In this document: in pieces, positions 1 to 8,608 of the stretch
How positions within the stretch are numbered: the first letter of the stretch is position 1
How the letters are laid out: each line of letters opens with the position of its first letter
Assembly: GCF_011766325.1 (NCBI RefSeq)
Contig: NZ_BLLG01000010.1
Span: forward strand, 1 to 64,000
DNA: 64,000 nt
Direction of reading: 5' to 3'
Source: Streptomyces pacificus
GTDB taxonomy: Bacteria; Actinomycetota; Actinomycetes; Streptomycetales; Streptomycetaceae
Notes under the pieces: model-generated
What the model was told of the DNA's origin: nothing
Seen by the model: the letters and a program-made list of their open reading frames with translations, nothing else
Database searches by the model: none
Program-made: the position numbers and the translations under genes

Positions 1-1
1 C

Positions 2-115
2 CCGCCCGGCCCCGACCACCCCGCTCCCGAGGCCGCCCAGGGCATCAAAATCAGCGACCGCATCGCGGCCCGCGAGGCAGCTCTATCCGCACAATCGCAA
101 AGGAGCGCAGTGTGA
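2..115 (+). CDS. Possible C-terminal end of a gene entering from the left
   Basis: A frame open from the window edge ends with TGA at 113-115. Its first 25 codons have the strong G/C third-position bias of real genes here; the last dozen (gca gct cta tcc gca caa) do not. The readable tail includes EAAQGIKISDRIAAREAA. I do not recognise the family. The change in codon use near base 77 sits beside the IS3 remnant, so the native end may have been replaced by insertion debris. The upstream part lies outside the window. Confidence 0.25.
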   Translation, partial: PPGPDHPAPEAAQGIKISDRIAAREAALSAQSQRSAV

Positions 116-126
116 TGACAACGGTT

Positions 127-692
127 TGTCGTAGGCGTCGCCGACCGAGCCGATGGAGGCGGCGATACCGGCGGCGTCCAGATGCTCAGCGGGCCTGAAC
201 GGCGTGTACTGCGACCCGGCGTCCGAATGACGAATCAACTCACCCGGCTGAATGGCCTGTTGGTCGCAGTCACGTTGCCAGACGGCCATCTCCAGAGCGT
301 CCAGGACGAATTCGGTCTCCTTCACGGCGGCCGCTGACCAGCCGACGATCCGGCGGGAGAAGGTGTCCACGACGAACGCAACGTAGACGGTCGCGGACCA
401 GGTCTTCACGTGGGTGAAGTCCGCCACCCAGCACCGGTTCGGAGCGGCGGCGGCGACGTCGCGGTCGGCGAGATCGGGGGCCCGATCGGCTTGCCCGCCG
501 GGGATCGTGGTGATGACGCGCTTGCCGCGCACCGCGCCCTGGATCCCGAGTTCGCGCATAAGCGCTCGACGGTGCAGCGGGCTACTTCGTGGCCCTGCCG
601 CTTCAGCTCGCGCCAGACCTTCCGGGCCCCGTAGACGCGGTAGGTGGACGGGTAGACCCCTGGATCCGCTCTTTGAGCTCCTCATCGCGCAC
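127..692 (-). pseudogene. IS3-family transposase (OrfB) remnant, frameshifted and truncated
   Basis: Read from GTG at 692, the first part gives an IS3 OrfB start (RDEELKERIQG), a frameshift, then YPSTYRVYGARKVW and HEVARCTVER. A second frameshift near base 560 leads to MRELGIQGAVRGKR and the rve integrase domain with PNRCWVADFTHV (first Asp) and HSDAGSQYT (second Asp). Similarity stops at GSVGDAYD around base 130, just before the ALAES segment that carries the catalytic Glu. With two frameshifts and no third acidic residue the DDE enzyme cannot work. No terminal inverted repeat or OrfA was found, so this is a relic. Confidence 0.8.
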
Positions 693-808
693 GGAACGGG
701 CGGAGGGAGTGGAGGGTCGTGCCATGACTCAATCCTTACATGGAATCGAGTCTCCACTTCACACGGGGCGGTTCACTGCCGCTGTGCCAGGTGCGTCACC
801 CGACGGCC

Positions 809-1819
809 TCATTCCTTCTGTGCCAGCGCAGCGGCTGCGGCGGTGAGGTGCTCGGCCGCGAAGGTGAGCCCCTCGACACCCCCCATTTCGTCGTCTTCGT
901 GCTCGATATTGACCGCAATGGTGGGGTTCACCGAGCGGAGCGCCTGGAGGAAGCCGGTCCAGTAGGCATCGTCATGACCGCGTCCGACGGCCACGAAGTT
1001 CCAGGAAGGCTGTTCCGGGAAGTGGTTGAGGACGTAGCGCCCGCCAACGCAGATGGTGCCCGGTGCGTCGAGGTCCGGAGCGGTGAAGCGGTCGTCGAGC
1101 ACCCCATTGATCCGGCAGTTCTCCTCGTTGATCCGGGTGTCCTTTGCGGCGGCGTTGAAAACACGGTCCCCAAGGTGCTTGATGGCCTCGATGGGTTCCA
1201 TTCCCTGCCAGAACAGATGGCTCGGGTCCATCTCGGCGCCTATGTGCGTGGAGTCGGTACGCTCGATGAGCCGGAACAAGGTGGCCGGATTGTACACCAA
1301 GTTGTGCGGGTGCATCTCGATGCAGATGCGAACGTCGAAGCGACGCGCTCGGTCTTCGATGTCGCGCCAGAAGGGCACGGCGACCTCGTCCCACTGGTAT
1401 TCCAGCACTTCGGTCGCGGCGCTGTTCCAGGGAGTCACCATCCATGCGGGGGCCAGGGCGCCGGCGTGGGCACCGGGTTGGCCCGACATGGTGACGACGT
1501 TGCGGACCCCGAGCCTTCCCGCCAGTTCGATCGACGCATGCAGGTCGTGGGTGTGCGGCGTGCTGACGCCGAGATCCGGGTGGAGAGCGTTACAGTTGAC
1601 GTTGAGAGCGGTGAGTTCCAGACCCGCGTCGTTGATCCTCTTGAGGTACTCTTTGCGCGCCTGCTCGCTGGCCAGCAGGGCGTCGACGTTGATGTGCGGA
1701 GTGGGCAGATTGCCCCCGGAGTTGATCTCGATGCTTGTCAACCCGAGATCCGCGAGCAGGGGCAGACATTCGGGAAGGCTCCTGTCGTGCAGACATGCCG
1801 TATAGGCGCCAAGCTTCAT
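809..1819 (-). CDS. Sugar phosphate isomerase/epimerase (TIM barrel, AP_endonuc_2 family)
   Basis: This 336-residue protein starts MKLGAYTACLHDRSLPECLPLL, the opening beta strand and helix of the xylose-isomerase-like TIM barrel. Metal-ligand stretches typical of the family are visible: ICIEMHPHNLVYN (Glu/His), HIGAEMDPSHLFWQG (Asp/His) and a late NIEHEDDE. Family members isomerise or epimerise keto sugars, inositol intermediates or hydroxypyruvate; the substrate here cannot be read from sequence. It stands alone on the minus strand between two IS remnants, so any former operon partners may have been lost. A promoter-like and palindromic stretch lies about 220 bp upstream. Family assignment is secure, exact role is not. 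Confidence 0.85.
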   Translation of the reverse strand: MKLGAYTACLHDRSLPECLPLLADLGLTSIEINSGGNLPTPHINVDALLASEQARKEYLKRINDAGLELTALNVNCNALHPDLGVSTPHTHDLHASIELAGRLGVRNVVTMSGQPGAHAGALAPAWMVTPWNSAATEVLEYQWDEVAVPFWRDIEDRARRFDVRICIEMHPHNLVYNPATLFRLIERTDSTHIGAEMDPSHLFWQGMEPIEAIKHLGDRVFNAAAKDTRINEENCRINGVLDDRFTAPDLDAPGTICVGGRYVLNHFPEQPSWNFVAVGRGHDDAYWTGFLQALRSVNPTIAVNIEHEDDEMGGVEGLTFAAEHLTAAAAALAQKE

Positions 1820-2037
1820 GGTGCTTCCTCCATATCTCTACCGAAGGGCAATTGCGCTTTGGGCGCAGGCGGCCCGGACACCACGTTCTCTCCGGGCGCG
1901 TGTTCCGTTCGCCCACCGCCGCTTCGCGTGCGCCGTCCTACCGCCGGACGCTGTACGCGGGATCTGCGCGGCGGCGTCATGTCCGCCGGTCCCTCTCCGG
2001 AGTAAACGCACAAGGGATACAGGTGCTCGATATCACC

Positions 2038-2057
2038 ATGAAACAGTATATATTCAT
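2038..2057 (-). promoter_or_regulatory. Candidate promoter/operator for the sugar isomerase gene
   Basis: ATGAA and TTCAT flank ten A/T-rich bases, a GntR/LacI-like inverted repeat. On the minus strand TATACT (2051-2046) is a good -10. It is one of very few A/T-rich spots here. It lies about 220 bp before the isomerase start; the rest of 1820-2132 shows no gene. Confidence 0.35.
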
Positions 2058-2132
2058 CCCCGAATCGAGACTTCCCCAGGCGACGGTCTGGTCTGAAGGC
2101 CCTTGGGTGCAGATCCACTGAGGTGCTGTCGA

Positions 2133-2375
2133 TCAGGCGGTGGGTATGACCTGGTCGCGGTAGCGCGTCTGGTGGTTGCGGATGAACTCCTGCTGCTGGT
2201 GCCACGCCCAGTAGGCGTGGAAGTCGCCGTTGGCACGGAGGGCACGCGGCTTGAGAACGACTTCGGCTCCGGACAGGCCCCAGCGGGCGCCGGTGATGTC
2301 CAGGCGGTCTTCGACCAGGTGTCGGACTCTGCTGCTGCCCGACCCACTGCGCGAGTGGCGATGGATCAGTGATGA
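2133..2375 (-). pseudogene. ISKra4-family transposase C-terminal remnant
   Basis: The last 61 residues of a minus-strand frame read HLVEDRLDITGARWGLSGAE, then a leucine-rich helix and NGDFHAYWAWH, ending IPTA. This is the conserved C-terminal block of ISKra4 transposases (RHLVKDRMDxTGARWGL; NGDFxxYW). Just upstream, SIATRAV matches the family's PIATGVIEGA motif but in a different frame, so a frameshift lies near 2320. Nothing of the N-terminal two thirds remains. No terminal repeats were found. Confidence 0.65.
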
Positions 2376-2983
2376 TCTCTGCTGCGGCTGTTGCCCCCTC
2401 GTGCAGCCGTGGAGGTGGTGCGGGTGCCGATGCGACCGACGGGACAGACCAGCGATCTGCTGCGGAGCGTGACGGGCGACTCGGCGACCCATGCGGACCT
2501 CCATCCGGCGGACGTCCGCGCAGCGTAACGTCCCGCGCACCGGCCGTCAGGACCGCCTCGGGACCTCCGACGGGCCGCTACGGGCCGCTGACGAGCCACC
2601 GGCCGACCGCGCTGGAGCAGCGCCGAGTGACGGCCGGTGGACCGCCATGGGACCGCCGTAGAACGCCATGGAACCGCTGGTGGACCGCCCTCCTCACCGG
2701 CCAGGTGACCGCGTCAGGACGGCCCGGGATCCGTTCACGGCCGCGCCGAGACCGGACAGGAAGCGGACAGGAAAGGCATCCGCGCAGCACTCCGGCCGCG
2801 CGCCCCGGCCAGGCCACCGCAGCACCGTGTGGCACCGGAGCAGCGCTCCGGCCGCGCCTGCCGACGGGCTCCGCCGTGGTGCCGGCGGGCGATCCGGCGG
2901 CAGGCGCCGCGCCGGCTCCCTGACGATCGGTCAGCGGGTGTTTGCGGCGGCGTCGCAAGGCCGCTGACACCACGTCAACGATT
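2376..2983. other. Gene-free stretch upstream of the CocE-type hydrolase
   Basis: About 600 bp with open frames in several phases but no recognisable product and no start with a ribosome site. It is probably decayed DNA between the IS relic and the hydrolase promoter. Confidence 0.4.
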
Positions 2984-3039
2984 GTTACGCTCGCGTAACC
3001 CACCGATCGGTTACCGCGAGTAAAGACAAGAGGTTACCG
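2984..3039 (+). promoter_or_regulatory. Cluster of GGTTAC-type half-sites before the secreted hydrolase
   Basis: A perfect inverted repeat GTTACGC-TC-GCGTAAC spans 2984-2999. It is followed by two direct copies of GGTTACCG (3009-3016 and 3032-3039) 23 bp apart, and GTAACC at 2995-3000 faces GGTTAC at 3009. The cluster ends 50 bp before the hydrolase start, a typical place for a TetR- or MarR-type operator. No dedicated regulator gene is adjacent. Confidence 0.45.
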
Positions 3040-3089
3040 TCGGGTCACTTTGCCGGCACGAGTCGGCCGGCACGAATCAGGAGTGAGCG

Positions 3090-4676
3090 ATGGGACACCC
3101 CCACAAAGCCCTGCGCACCTCGACGACCGGCGCCCTCTGCACGGCACTGCTGGCCGGGACGGCCTTCGGGCTCGCCCCGGCCGCTCCCGCGGCGGCGGCC
3201 GGGGCATCGAGCGCACCCGGTATACGGTTCGTCGACATCCGCGGCGACGGCGGCACCGTCCTCAAGGCCAACGTCGTCACCCCGGCCGGCGCCGGCGGTT
3301 CGCGCACGTACCCGGTGGTCGTACTGCCCACCAGCTGGGCCACACCCCAGGTCCAGTACCTCGCGCAGGCCCGGAAGCTCGCCGGCTCCGGCTACGTCGC
3401 CGTCACCTACAACGTCCGCGGCTTCTGGCAGTCCGGCGGGAACGTCGAGGTCGCCGGCCCACCGGACATCGCCGACGCGCGCAAGGTCGTCGACTGGGCG
3501 CTCGCCAACACCCCGGCCGACCCGTCCAGAGTGGGTATGGCGGGCATGTCGTACGCGGCCGGGATCAGCCTGCTCGCCGCCGCGCACGACGACCGGGTCA
3601 GGGCTGTGGCGGCGCTCAGCGGCTGGGCCGACCTCACCGGCTCCATCTACAGCGGCCGCACCCAGCATCGCCAGGCCGCGGGGCTGCTCCTCGGCACGGG
3701 CCGTCTCACAGGGCGCCCCAGTCCCGAGTTCCGGGAGTTCGCCCGGGACTTCCTCAGCGCGAAGCTGGACAAGGAGGACGAGATGGCCGCGTGGGGGGAG
3801 AAGCGTTCCCCTTCCGCCCACGTCGACCGGATCAACCGGAACGGCACGGCCGTCATGCTGGCCAACGCCTGGGGCGACAGCATCTTCCCGCCCAACCAGT
3901 ACGCCGACTTCTACGAGCGGCTCACCGTGCCCAAGCGGCTGGAGTTCCGCCCGGGCGACCACGCGACCCCGGAGGCGCCGGGGCTCCTCGGACTGCCCAA
4001 CGACGTCTGGGACGGCGCCCGCCGCTGGCTGGACCACCACCTCAAGGGCACCGACAACGGGGTGGACCGCGAGCAGCCGGTGCGCATCATGTCGCGCACC
4101 GGCAGGGGTTACGAGACCTACCCGGACTGGAAGTCGGTGGGCGCCGACACCCGCAGGATCGCCCTGCGCGGCACCGAAAGGATCCGCGCGAACATCGACT
4201 CGGGAGCCAACGGCGGCACCGCCATGCTCTCCGGCACCATGGACCAGTTCGTGAAACTGCCCCCCACCGCCTCGATACCGCTGCTCCCCCGGTGGTTCGC
4301 CGCGGTCTGGCGGTCCGAGCGCTACGGCACCCCCCAGCGGATCAGGGGCACGGCGACGCTGCACACCACGGTCTCCAGCACCAAGGGGAGCGGCACCCTC
4401 GTCGCATACCTCTACGACGTGGGGCCGCTCGGCCTCGGCAAGCTGGTCAGCCATGCGCCGCACACGTTCCACGGCCGGACACCGGGCAAGCCGTTCCGCG
4501 TAGACCTGGAGCTGTTCTCCACCGCCTACGACGTCCCGGCCGGCCATCGCCTGGCCCTGGTCGTCGACACAGTCGACCCGCTCTACATCGAGCACAACCC
4601 GTCCGGCGCACGGCTGACCTTCTCCTCACCCGCGACCGACCCCTCGTATGTGTCGGTCCCGTTGCGCGAGCAGTGA
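3090..4676 (+). CDS. Secreted CocE/NonD-family alpha/beta hydrolase
   Basis: The 528-residue protein begins with a Sec signal peptide (positive N-terminus, hydrophobic core, cleavage near APAAPAAAAG, about residue 38). An X-Pro-dipeptidyl-peptidase/CocE alpha/beta-hydrolase domain follows. The nucleophile elbow is GMSYAAG (Ser about residue 154), the acid is likely in NAWGDSIFP and the base in PGDHATPE. The C-terminal 170 residues form the jelly-roll domain of the family (GTATLHTTVSS, then VAYLYDV, and YVSVPLREQ at the end). Members hydrolyse peptide or ester bonds after proline-like or acyl groups; the substrate is unknown. ATG follows GGAGTGAGCG. It is monocistronic, with an upstream half-site cluster and a downstream hairpin. 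Confidence 0.88.
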   Translation: MGHPHKALRTSTTGALCTALLAGTAFGLAPAAPAAAAGASSAPGIRFVDIRGDGGTVLKANVVTPAGAGGSRTYPVVVLPTSWATPQVQYLAQARKLAGSGYVAVTYNVRGFWQSGGNVEVAGPPDIADARKVVDWALANTPADPSRVGMAGMSYAAGISLLAAAHDDRVRAVAALSGWADLTGSIYSGRTQHRQAAGLLLGTGRLTGRPSPEFREFARDFLSAKLDKEDEMAAWGEKRSPSAHVDRINRNGTAVMLANAWGDSIFPPNQYADFYERLTVPKRLEFRPGDHATPEAPGLLGLPNDVWDGARRWLDHHLKGTDNGVDREQPVRIMSRTGRGYETYPDWKSVGADTRRIALRGTERIRANIDSGANGGTAMLSGTMDQFVKLPPTASIPLLPRWFAAVWRSERYGTPQRIRGTATLHTTVSSTKGSGTLVAYLYDVGPLGLGKLVSHAPHTFHGRTPGKPFRVDLELFSTAYDVPAGHRLALVVDTVDPLYIEHNPSGARLTFSSPATDPSYVSVPLREQ

Positions 4677-4691
4677 TCTCCGGCCGGCGCC

Positions 4692-4727
4692 GAGCCGGGC
4701 GCGGCTCTACGAGCTACCGCCCGGCTC
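4692..4727 (+). terminator. Hairpin terminator after the secreted hydrolase
   Basis: Perfect 10-bp stem GAGCCGGGCG/CGCCCGGCTC with a 16-nt loop, starting 15 bp after the stop codon. There is no U tract, as is usual for streptomycete terminators. Confidence 0.6.
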
Positions 4728-4928
4728 CGGGGGACGCGCGACGCACACACGCTCCATGACGACATCACTCAACTCGATCAGCGGATCGACGGCCATACGC
4801 TGCTCTGCCCCAATCTCGGTGGTGTCGAGGTCAGCGCAAACTATCCAGCCCGGCAAGGCACTTCACGACCCGACACGCACCGAATGGGACAAAAGCGGTA
4901 ATAGCCATCTAAAGGGATCGAATCTGGA

Positions 4929-5369
4929 TCAGGCTTCGGCCGCCTCCGCGTACACCTGGAACAGCTCGGGCGATCCGTGCACCGCCCAGTCGAGTCCCGC
5001 CTCCACCACATTGACCTCGCGGCCGGAGGCGAGCCGGACCACGGGGTGACCGCCCGGCCAGACATGCCAGGCGGCGCCCCGCACGGTACGGACGATCACC
5101 GTGCCCAGGTACAGGCCCGCGTCGTTCCCCAACCAGGGCAGCTCCTCCTGGTCGTCCCGCCAGCGCGGGGTCAGCTGGTCCAGCGCCTGCAACGAGGACG
5201 GCGTGTCGTCCAGTGCGAGCCCCTGCTGACCCACCCGCGCCCGCAGGAGCTCGCACTCGGACAGCAGCTCCGCCATACCCTCGGGATCGCCCCCGGCCGC
5301 GGACGCCGACGACTGGCTCATCGGGCCGCCGTGCCTTTTACGCCAGCTGCCCAAGAATGGGATGTTCAT
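4929..5369 (-). CDS. DUF6278-type protein
   Basis: A 146-residue protein starting MNIPFLGSWRKRHG, an N-terminus I recognise from streptomycete proteins annotated DUF6278. It has an acidic, leucine-rich middle (MAELLSECELLRARV) and a conserved C-terminal half with LPWLGNDAGLYLGTVIVRT and WHVWPGGHPVVRLASGRE, ending near a Tyr-Ala-Glu tail. There is no signal peptide or membrane helix. ATG at 5369 was chosen because homologues I recall begin MNIPFL. It lies downstream of the exonuclease III gene on the same strand, about 80 bp away. No function is known; the DUF number is from memory. Confidence 0.75.
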   Translation of the reverse strand: MNIPFLGSWRKRHGGPMSQSSASAAGGDPEGMAELLSECELLRARVGQQGLALDDTPSSLQALDQLTPRWRDDQEELPWLGNDAGLYLGTVIVRTVRGAAWHVWPGGHPVVRLASGREVNVVEAGLDWAVHGSPELFQVYAEAAEA

Positions 5370-5452
5370 ATCGATCAGCCTCGCATTCCCTTGCACGGGC
5401 GCACCACTGGGCGCGCGGACGCCGGCCGGAGAGCGCGCCTCCCGGGCGGTGG

Positions 5453-6232
5453 TCAGAGGTCGAGATCGACAACCACGGGGGCGTGGTCCGAGGCGCCCTT
5501 GCCCTTGCGCTCCTCGCGGTCGACATAGCCGTCCCTGACGGCCGCGGCGAACGGCTCGTTGCCGTACACCAGATCGATGCGCATCCCCCGGTTCTTGGGG
5601 AAGCAGAGCTGGCGGTAGTCCCAGTATGTGAACGGGTGGTCGTACTTCAGCGGGCGCGGAACCACGTCGCTGAGGCCCGTCTCGCGCAGTCCGGCCAGTG
5701 CGGCGCGTTCCGGCCCGGTCACATGGGTCATCCCCTCGAAGGAGGACGGATCCCACACGTCGTCGTCGGTCGGCGCGATGTTGTAGTCGCCGAGCACCGC
5801 GAACGGGCGGCCGGACGCCGCATCCTCCGCTACCGCGCCCCTCAGCGCCTCCAGCCAGGCCAGCTTGTACGTGTAGTGCTCGTGGTCGACCTCGCGGCCG
5901 TTCGGCACGTACACCGACCAGACGCGGACCGGGCCGCAGGTGGCGCTCACCGCCCGCGGCTCCTGCACCCCGCCGTACTCCGGGCCGCCGGGCAGGCCCT
6001 TCACGACGTCCTCGAGACCCACCCGGGAGACCACCGCCACGCCGTTCCACCTGCCGTCGGCGTGGACCGCGGACTCGTAGCCCAGCTCTTTCAGGGCGCC
6101 CACCGGGAACTGCTCGGCGGTGCACTTGGCCTCCTGGACGCACAGCACGTCCGTGCCGCTGCTCTCCAGCCAGGCCAGCAGCCGCGGAAGGCGGGCGGTG
6201 ATCGAATTGACGTTGAAGGTGGCGATGCGCAT
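5453..6232 (-). CDS. xthA: Exodeoxyribonuclease III
   Basis: This 259-residue protein is a full-length member of the exonuclease III/AP-endonuclease family, which cuts DNA at abasic sites in base excision repair. The fold motifs are in order: TFNVNSITARLP with the Asn ligand, VQEAKC with the metal-binding Glu, then VLGDYNIAPTDDDVWDP (catalytic Asp/Asn), the substrate loop FTYWDYR, MRIDLVYG, and the terminal SDHAPVV that carries the catalytic Asp-His pair. All catalytic residues seem intact. Streptomycetes usually carry several exonuclease III paralogues, so this need not be the main one. Confidence 0.93.
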   Translation of the reverse strand: MRIATFNVNSITARLPRLLAWLESSGTDVLCVQEAKCTAEQFPVGALKELGYESAVHADGRWNGVAVVSRVGLEDVVKGLPGGPEYGGVQEPRAVSATCGPVRVWSVYVPNGREVDHEHYTYKLAWLEALRGAVAEDAASGRPFAVLGDYNIAPTDDDVWDPSSFEGMTHVTGPERAALAGLRETGLSDVVPRPLKYDHPFTYWDYRQLCFPKNRGMRIDLVYGNEPFAAAVRDGYVDREERKGKGASDHAPVVVDLDL

Positions 6233-6328
6233 GCCGTCAAGCGTAGCCGCGGGGTCGGACAGTCACGGGCGGCCCATGGCCCCCGGGGGAACCGGCGCGA
6301 CCCGGCCCTGGCCGCGCTCTGCCGGGCC

Positions 6329-6961
6329 TCAGAGCTCGATGGACTCCCCGGAGGCGAGTCGGCGGTGGCCGGCGCCGCCGAGGGTGCCGATATGGGTGTC
6401 GTAGACGGGGCGGGCACGGTCGGCGAGCAGGGCGTCATGGATGTCGACCGCCCGCACCGGACCGACCGCGCGGACGTAGTCGACGACTTCTGCGACCTTG
6501 TTCCACGGGGCCATCACGGGGAGCATCAGCGTCTCCACCGGCTCGTCGGGGACGGTGAGTGCGTCGCCGGGGTGGAAGAGCGAACCGTCCACGAGGAACC
6601 CGACATTGGTGATCCGCGGCAGATCGGGGTGGATCACGGCATGCAGTTCGCCGTGCACCTGCACGCCGAAGCCGGCCGCGGTGAAGGTGTCGCCGTCGCC
6701 GACGGTGTGCACCCTGCCGGGGAAGGCGGCCGAAAGCTTCCCGGCCACGCTGCGGAGGGTCCAGACCTCGACGGCGGGGTCGGCGTCGAGCGCGACCCGG
6801 AGCCGCTCCTCGCTGAAGTGGTCCGGATGCTCGTGCGTGACGAGCAGGGCGTCGGCCCCGGCGGCGGCATCGGGCTCGCTGAAGACCCCGGGGTCGATGA
6901 CGAGGGTCCGCCCGGCCTTCTCGAGGCGGATGCAGGCGTGCGACTTCTTGGTGAGCTTCAC
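6329..6961 (-). CDS. MBL-fold metallo-hydrolase (UlaG/RomA-like)
   Basis: A 210-residue metallo-beta-lactamase-fold protein. The start chosen is GTG at 6961 (VKLTKKSHACIRLE), preceded by GAGGAAGG at good spacing; an upstream ATG at 7018 has no such site. The metal motif is THEHPDHF (residues about 57-64), with HGELHAVIH, FHPGDAL and a late DIHD supplying further ligands. The short family without an insertion domain includes UlaG-like lactonases and many uncharacterised hydrolases; the substrate cannot be assigned. It sits downstream of the pcaL-type gene on the same strand, about 150 bp apart, and may be expressed independently. Confidence 0.85.
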   Translation of the reverse strand: MKLTKKSHACIRLEKAGRTLVIDPGVFSEPDAAAGADALLVTHEHPDHFSEERLRVALDADPAVEVWTLRSVAGKLSAAFPGRVHTVGDGDTFTAAGFGVQVHGELHAVIHPDLPRITNVGFLVDGSLFHPGDALTVPDEPVETLMLPVMAPWNKVAEVVDYVRAVGPVRAVDIHDALLADRARPVYDTHIGTLGGAGHRRLASGESIEL

Positions 6962-7109
6962 GGGAACGGCCTTCCTCTCACGTCCGGGGCCCGCACGATG
7001 CGCCGCACCCGGTTCCACGGGCCGGTCCTTCCCGCCCGCTCCGCTGTCCGCTCCGCCCGGGAGGGGGACGGGGGTGCGGAGGTCGAGGAGGTGGGGACGG
7101 GGCGGGCGC

Positions 7110-8576
7110 TCAGTCGCGCGGGGTGGTCTCCTCCAGGATCACAGACCGGGCGACCCTGAAGGCGGCGTTCGCCGCCGGGGTACCGCAGTAGACACCGGTC
7201 TGGATGAGGATCTCGCGGATCTCCGTGGGGGTGAGTCCGTTGCGCAGCGCGGCGCGGGTGTGGGAGGCCAGCTCCTCCAGGTGGCCGCCCGCCGCCAGGG
7301 CCGTGAGAGCCACCGCGCTGCGGGTCCGCCGGTCGAGGCCCTCCCGGGTCCAGACCTCGCCCCAGGCGTAGCGCGTGACCAGCTCCTGGAAGTCCGCGGT
7401 GAACTCGTCCGCCCCCGCCATCGCCCGGTCGACGTGCGCGTCGCCCAGCACCGCACGCCGGACCTCCATCCCCGCCTCGTACGGGTCGGGCCGCAGCGCA
7501 CCCTCGGGATGGGGCTGCTCGGCTGCCGGGGCGGTCTCGGCGACGGGGGCCACGGGCCCGGAGGCGCACGGGTCGGAGGGCACGGACGAGGCGGGGGAAG
7601 CGGCAGCCGCAGAAGGCGCAGAAGGACCGGCGGCGGCTGAGGAGACGGTGGACGAGGCGGGGGCGGAGGAGGCGGTACAGGGGGTGGGAGGAGCGGGGGC
7701 AGAGGGCGCCTGGGGCACAGAGGGCACCTGGGGCGCAGAGGGCGCAGAAGGACCGGCAGGAGCGAACTGAGGCGCGGGGGGCGCGTGGAGGGTCTCCTGC
7801 CAGGCCAGGGAGAAGTGCCGGACGAGCAGATCGGTCACCGCGGCCGGCTGCTCCACGGGCGCGAGGTGCGAGGCTCCGGGGACCAGGGCGAGGCGGGCGT
7901 CCGGTATCCCGGCGACCAGTGTGCGCGCCTCGGCGGGCCCGGTCAGCTGGTCGTCGGAGCCGACCAGGACCAGCGTCGGCACGCCCAGCCGCCCCAGGTC
8001 GGCTCGTACGTCGAAGGCGGCGAGCGCCTCGCAGGCGGCGATGTAGCAGCCGGGGTCGGTGGTGCGCACCATCTGGACGGCCCACTCGACGATGGCGGGC
8101 TGCGCGGCGGCGAAGCCCGGGGTGAACCAGCTCTCGGGCGCCGCGCGCGCCATCGGGTCGAGACCGCTGGTACGGACGATCACTGAGCGCCGGCGGAACT
8201 CGTCCGCCGTGCCGAACCTCGGGGACGCGGCCACCAGGGCGAGCGAGGCGACCCGGTGCGGGATCCGCAGCGCCAGGACGATGCCGACCGCGCCGCCGAC
8301 GGAGCAGCCCGCGTAGCCGAAGCGCTCGATACCGAGCTCGTCGAGCGTGGCGACGAGCCGGTCGGCGAGTTCGGGCACCGACCCGGCCGGGTGGGCCGGC
8401 GCGCCGCCGTGCCCCGGCAGGTCGAAGCGCAGCACCCGCCACCGCCGCGACAGCTCCGGCACTTGCCGGTCCCACATGTGCCATGTGGTACCCAGTGAGG
8501 GACCCAGGATCAGGACCGGGGCCTCTTCTGGCCCGTCAAAGCGGTATTGCAGGGTGTTCGGCGGTGTCTCACTCAC
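7110..8576 (-). CDS. pcaL: PcaD-PcaC fusion: 3-oxoadipate enol-lactonase / 4-carboxymuconolactone decarboxylase
   Basis: A 488-residue two-domain enzyme. Residues 1-260 are an alpha/beta hydrolase (oxyanion GPSLGT, nucleophile GCSVGG with Ser92, acid in VGSDD, base in PGASHLAP), matching 3-oxoadipate enol-lactonase. Residues 361-488 are a carboxymuconolactone decarboxylase domain (GGHLEELASHTRAAL, IREILIQTGVYCG). Together they perform two consecutive steps of the protocatechuate branch of the beta-ketoadipate pathway, known as PcaL in actinobacteria. Unusually, about 100 residues of Ala/Ser/Pro-rich, probably disordered linker separate the domains, encoded by imperfect DNA repeats. Streptomycete pcaL normally lies in a pca operon; no other pca gene is in this window. 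Confidence 0.88.
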   Translation of the reverse strand: MSETPPNTLQYRFDGPEEAPVLILGPSLGTTWHMWDRQVPELSRRWRVLRFDLPGHGGAPAHPAGSVPELADRLVATLDELGIERFGYAGCSVGGAVGIVLALRIPHRVASLALVAASPRFGTADEFRRRSVIVRTSGLDPMARAAPESWFTPGFAAAQPAIVEWAVQMVRTTDPGCYIAACEALAAFDVRADLGRLGVPTLVLVGSDDQLTGPAEARTLVAGIPDARLALVPGASHLAPVEQPAAVTDLLVRHFSLAWQETLHAPPAPQFAPAGPSAPSAPQVPSVPQAPSAPAPPTPCTASSAPASSTVSSAAAGPSAPSAAAASPASSVPSDPCASGPVAPVAETAPAAEQPHPEGALRPDPYEAGMEVRRAVLGDAHVDRAMAGADEFTADFQELVTRYAWGEVWTREGLDRRTRSAVALTALAAGGHLEELASHTRAALRNGLTPTEIREILIQTGVYCGTPAANAAFRVARSVILEETTPRD

Positions 8577-8608
8577 GCGTCAGACCCTCTCACGTCTCAC
8601 GGACGCCC

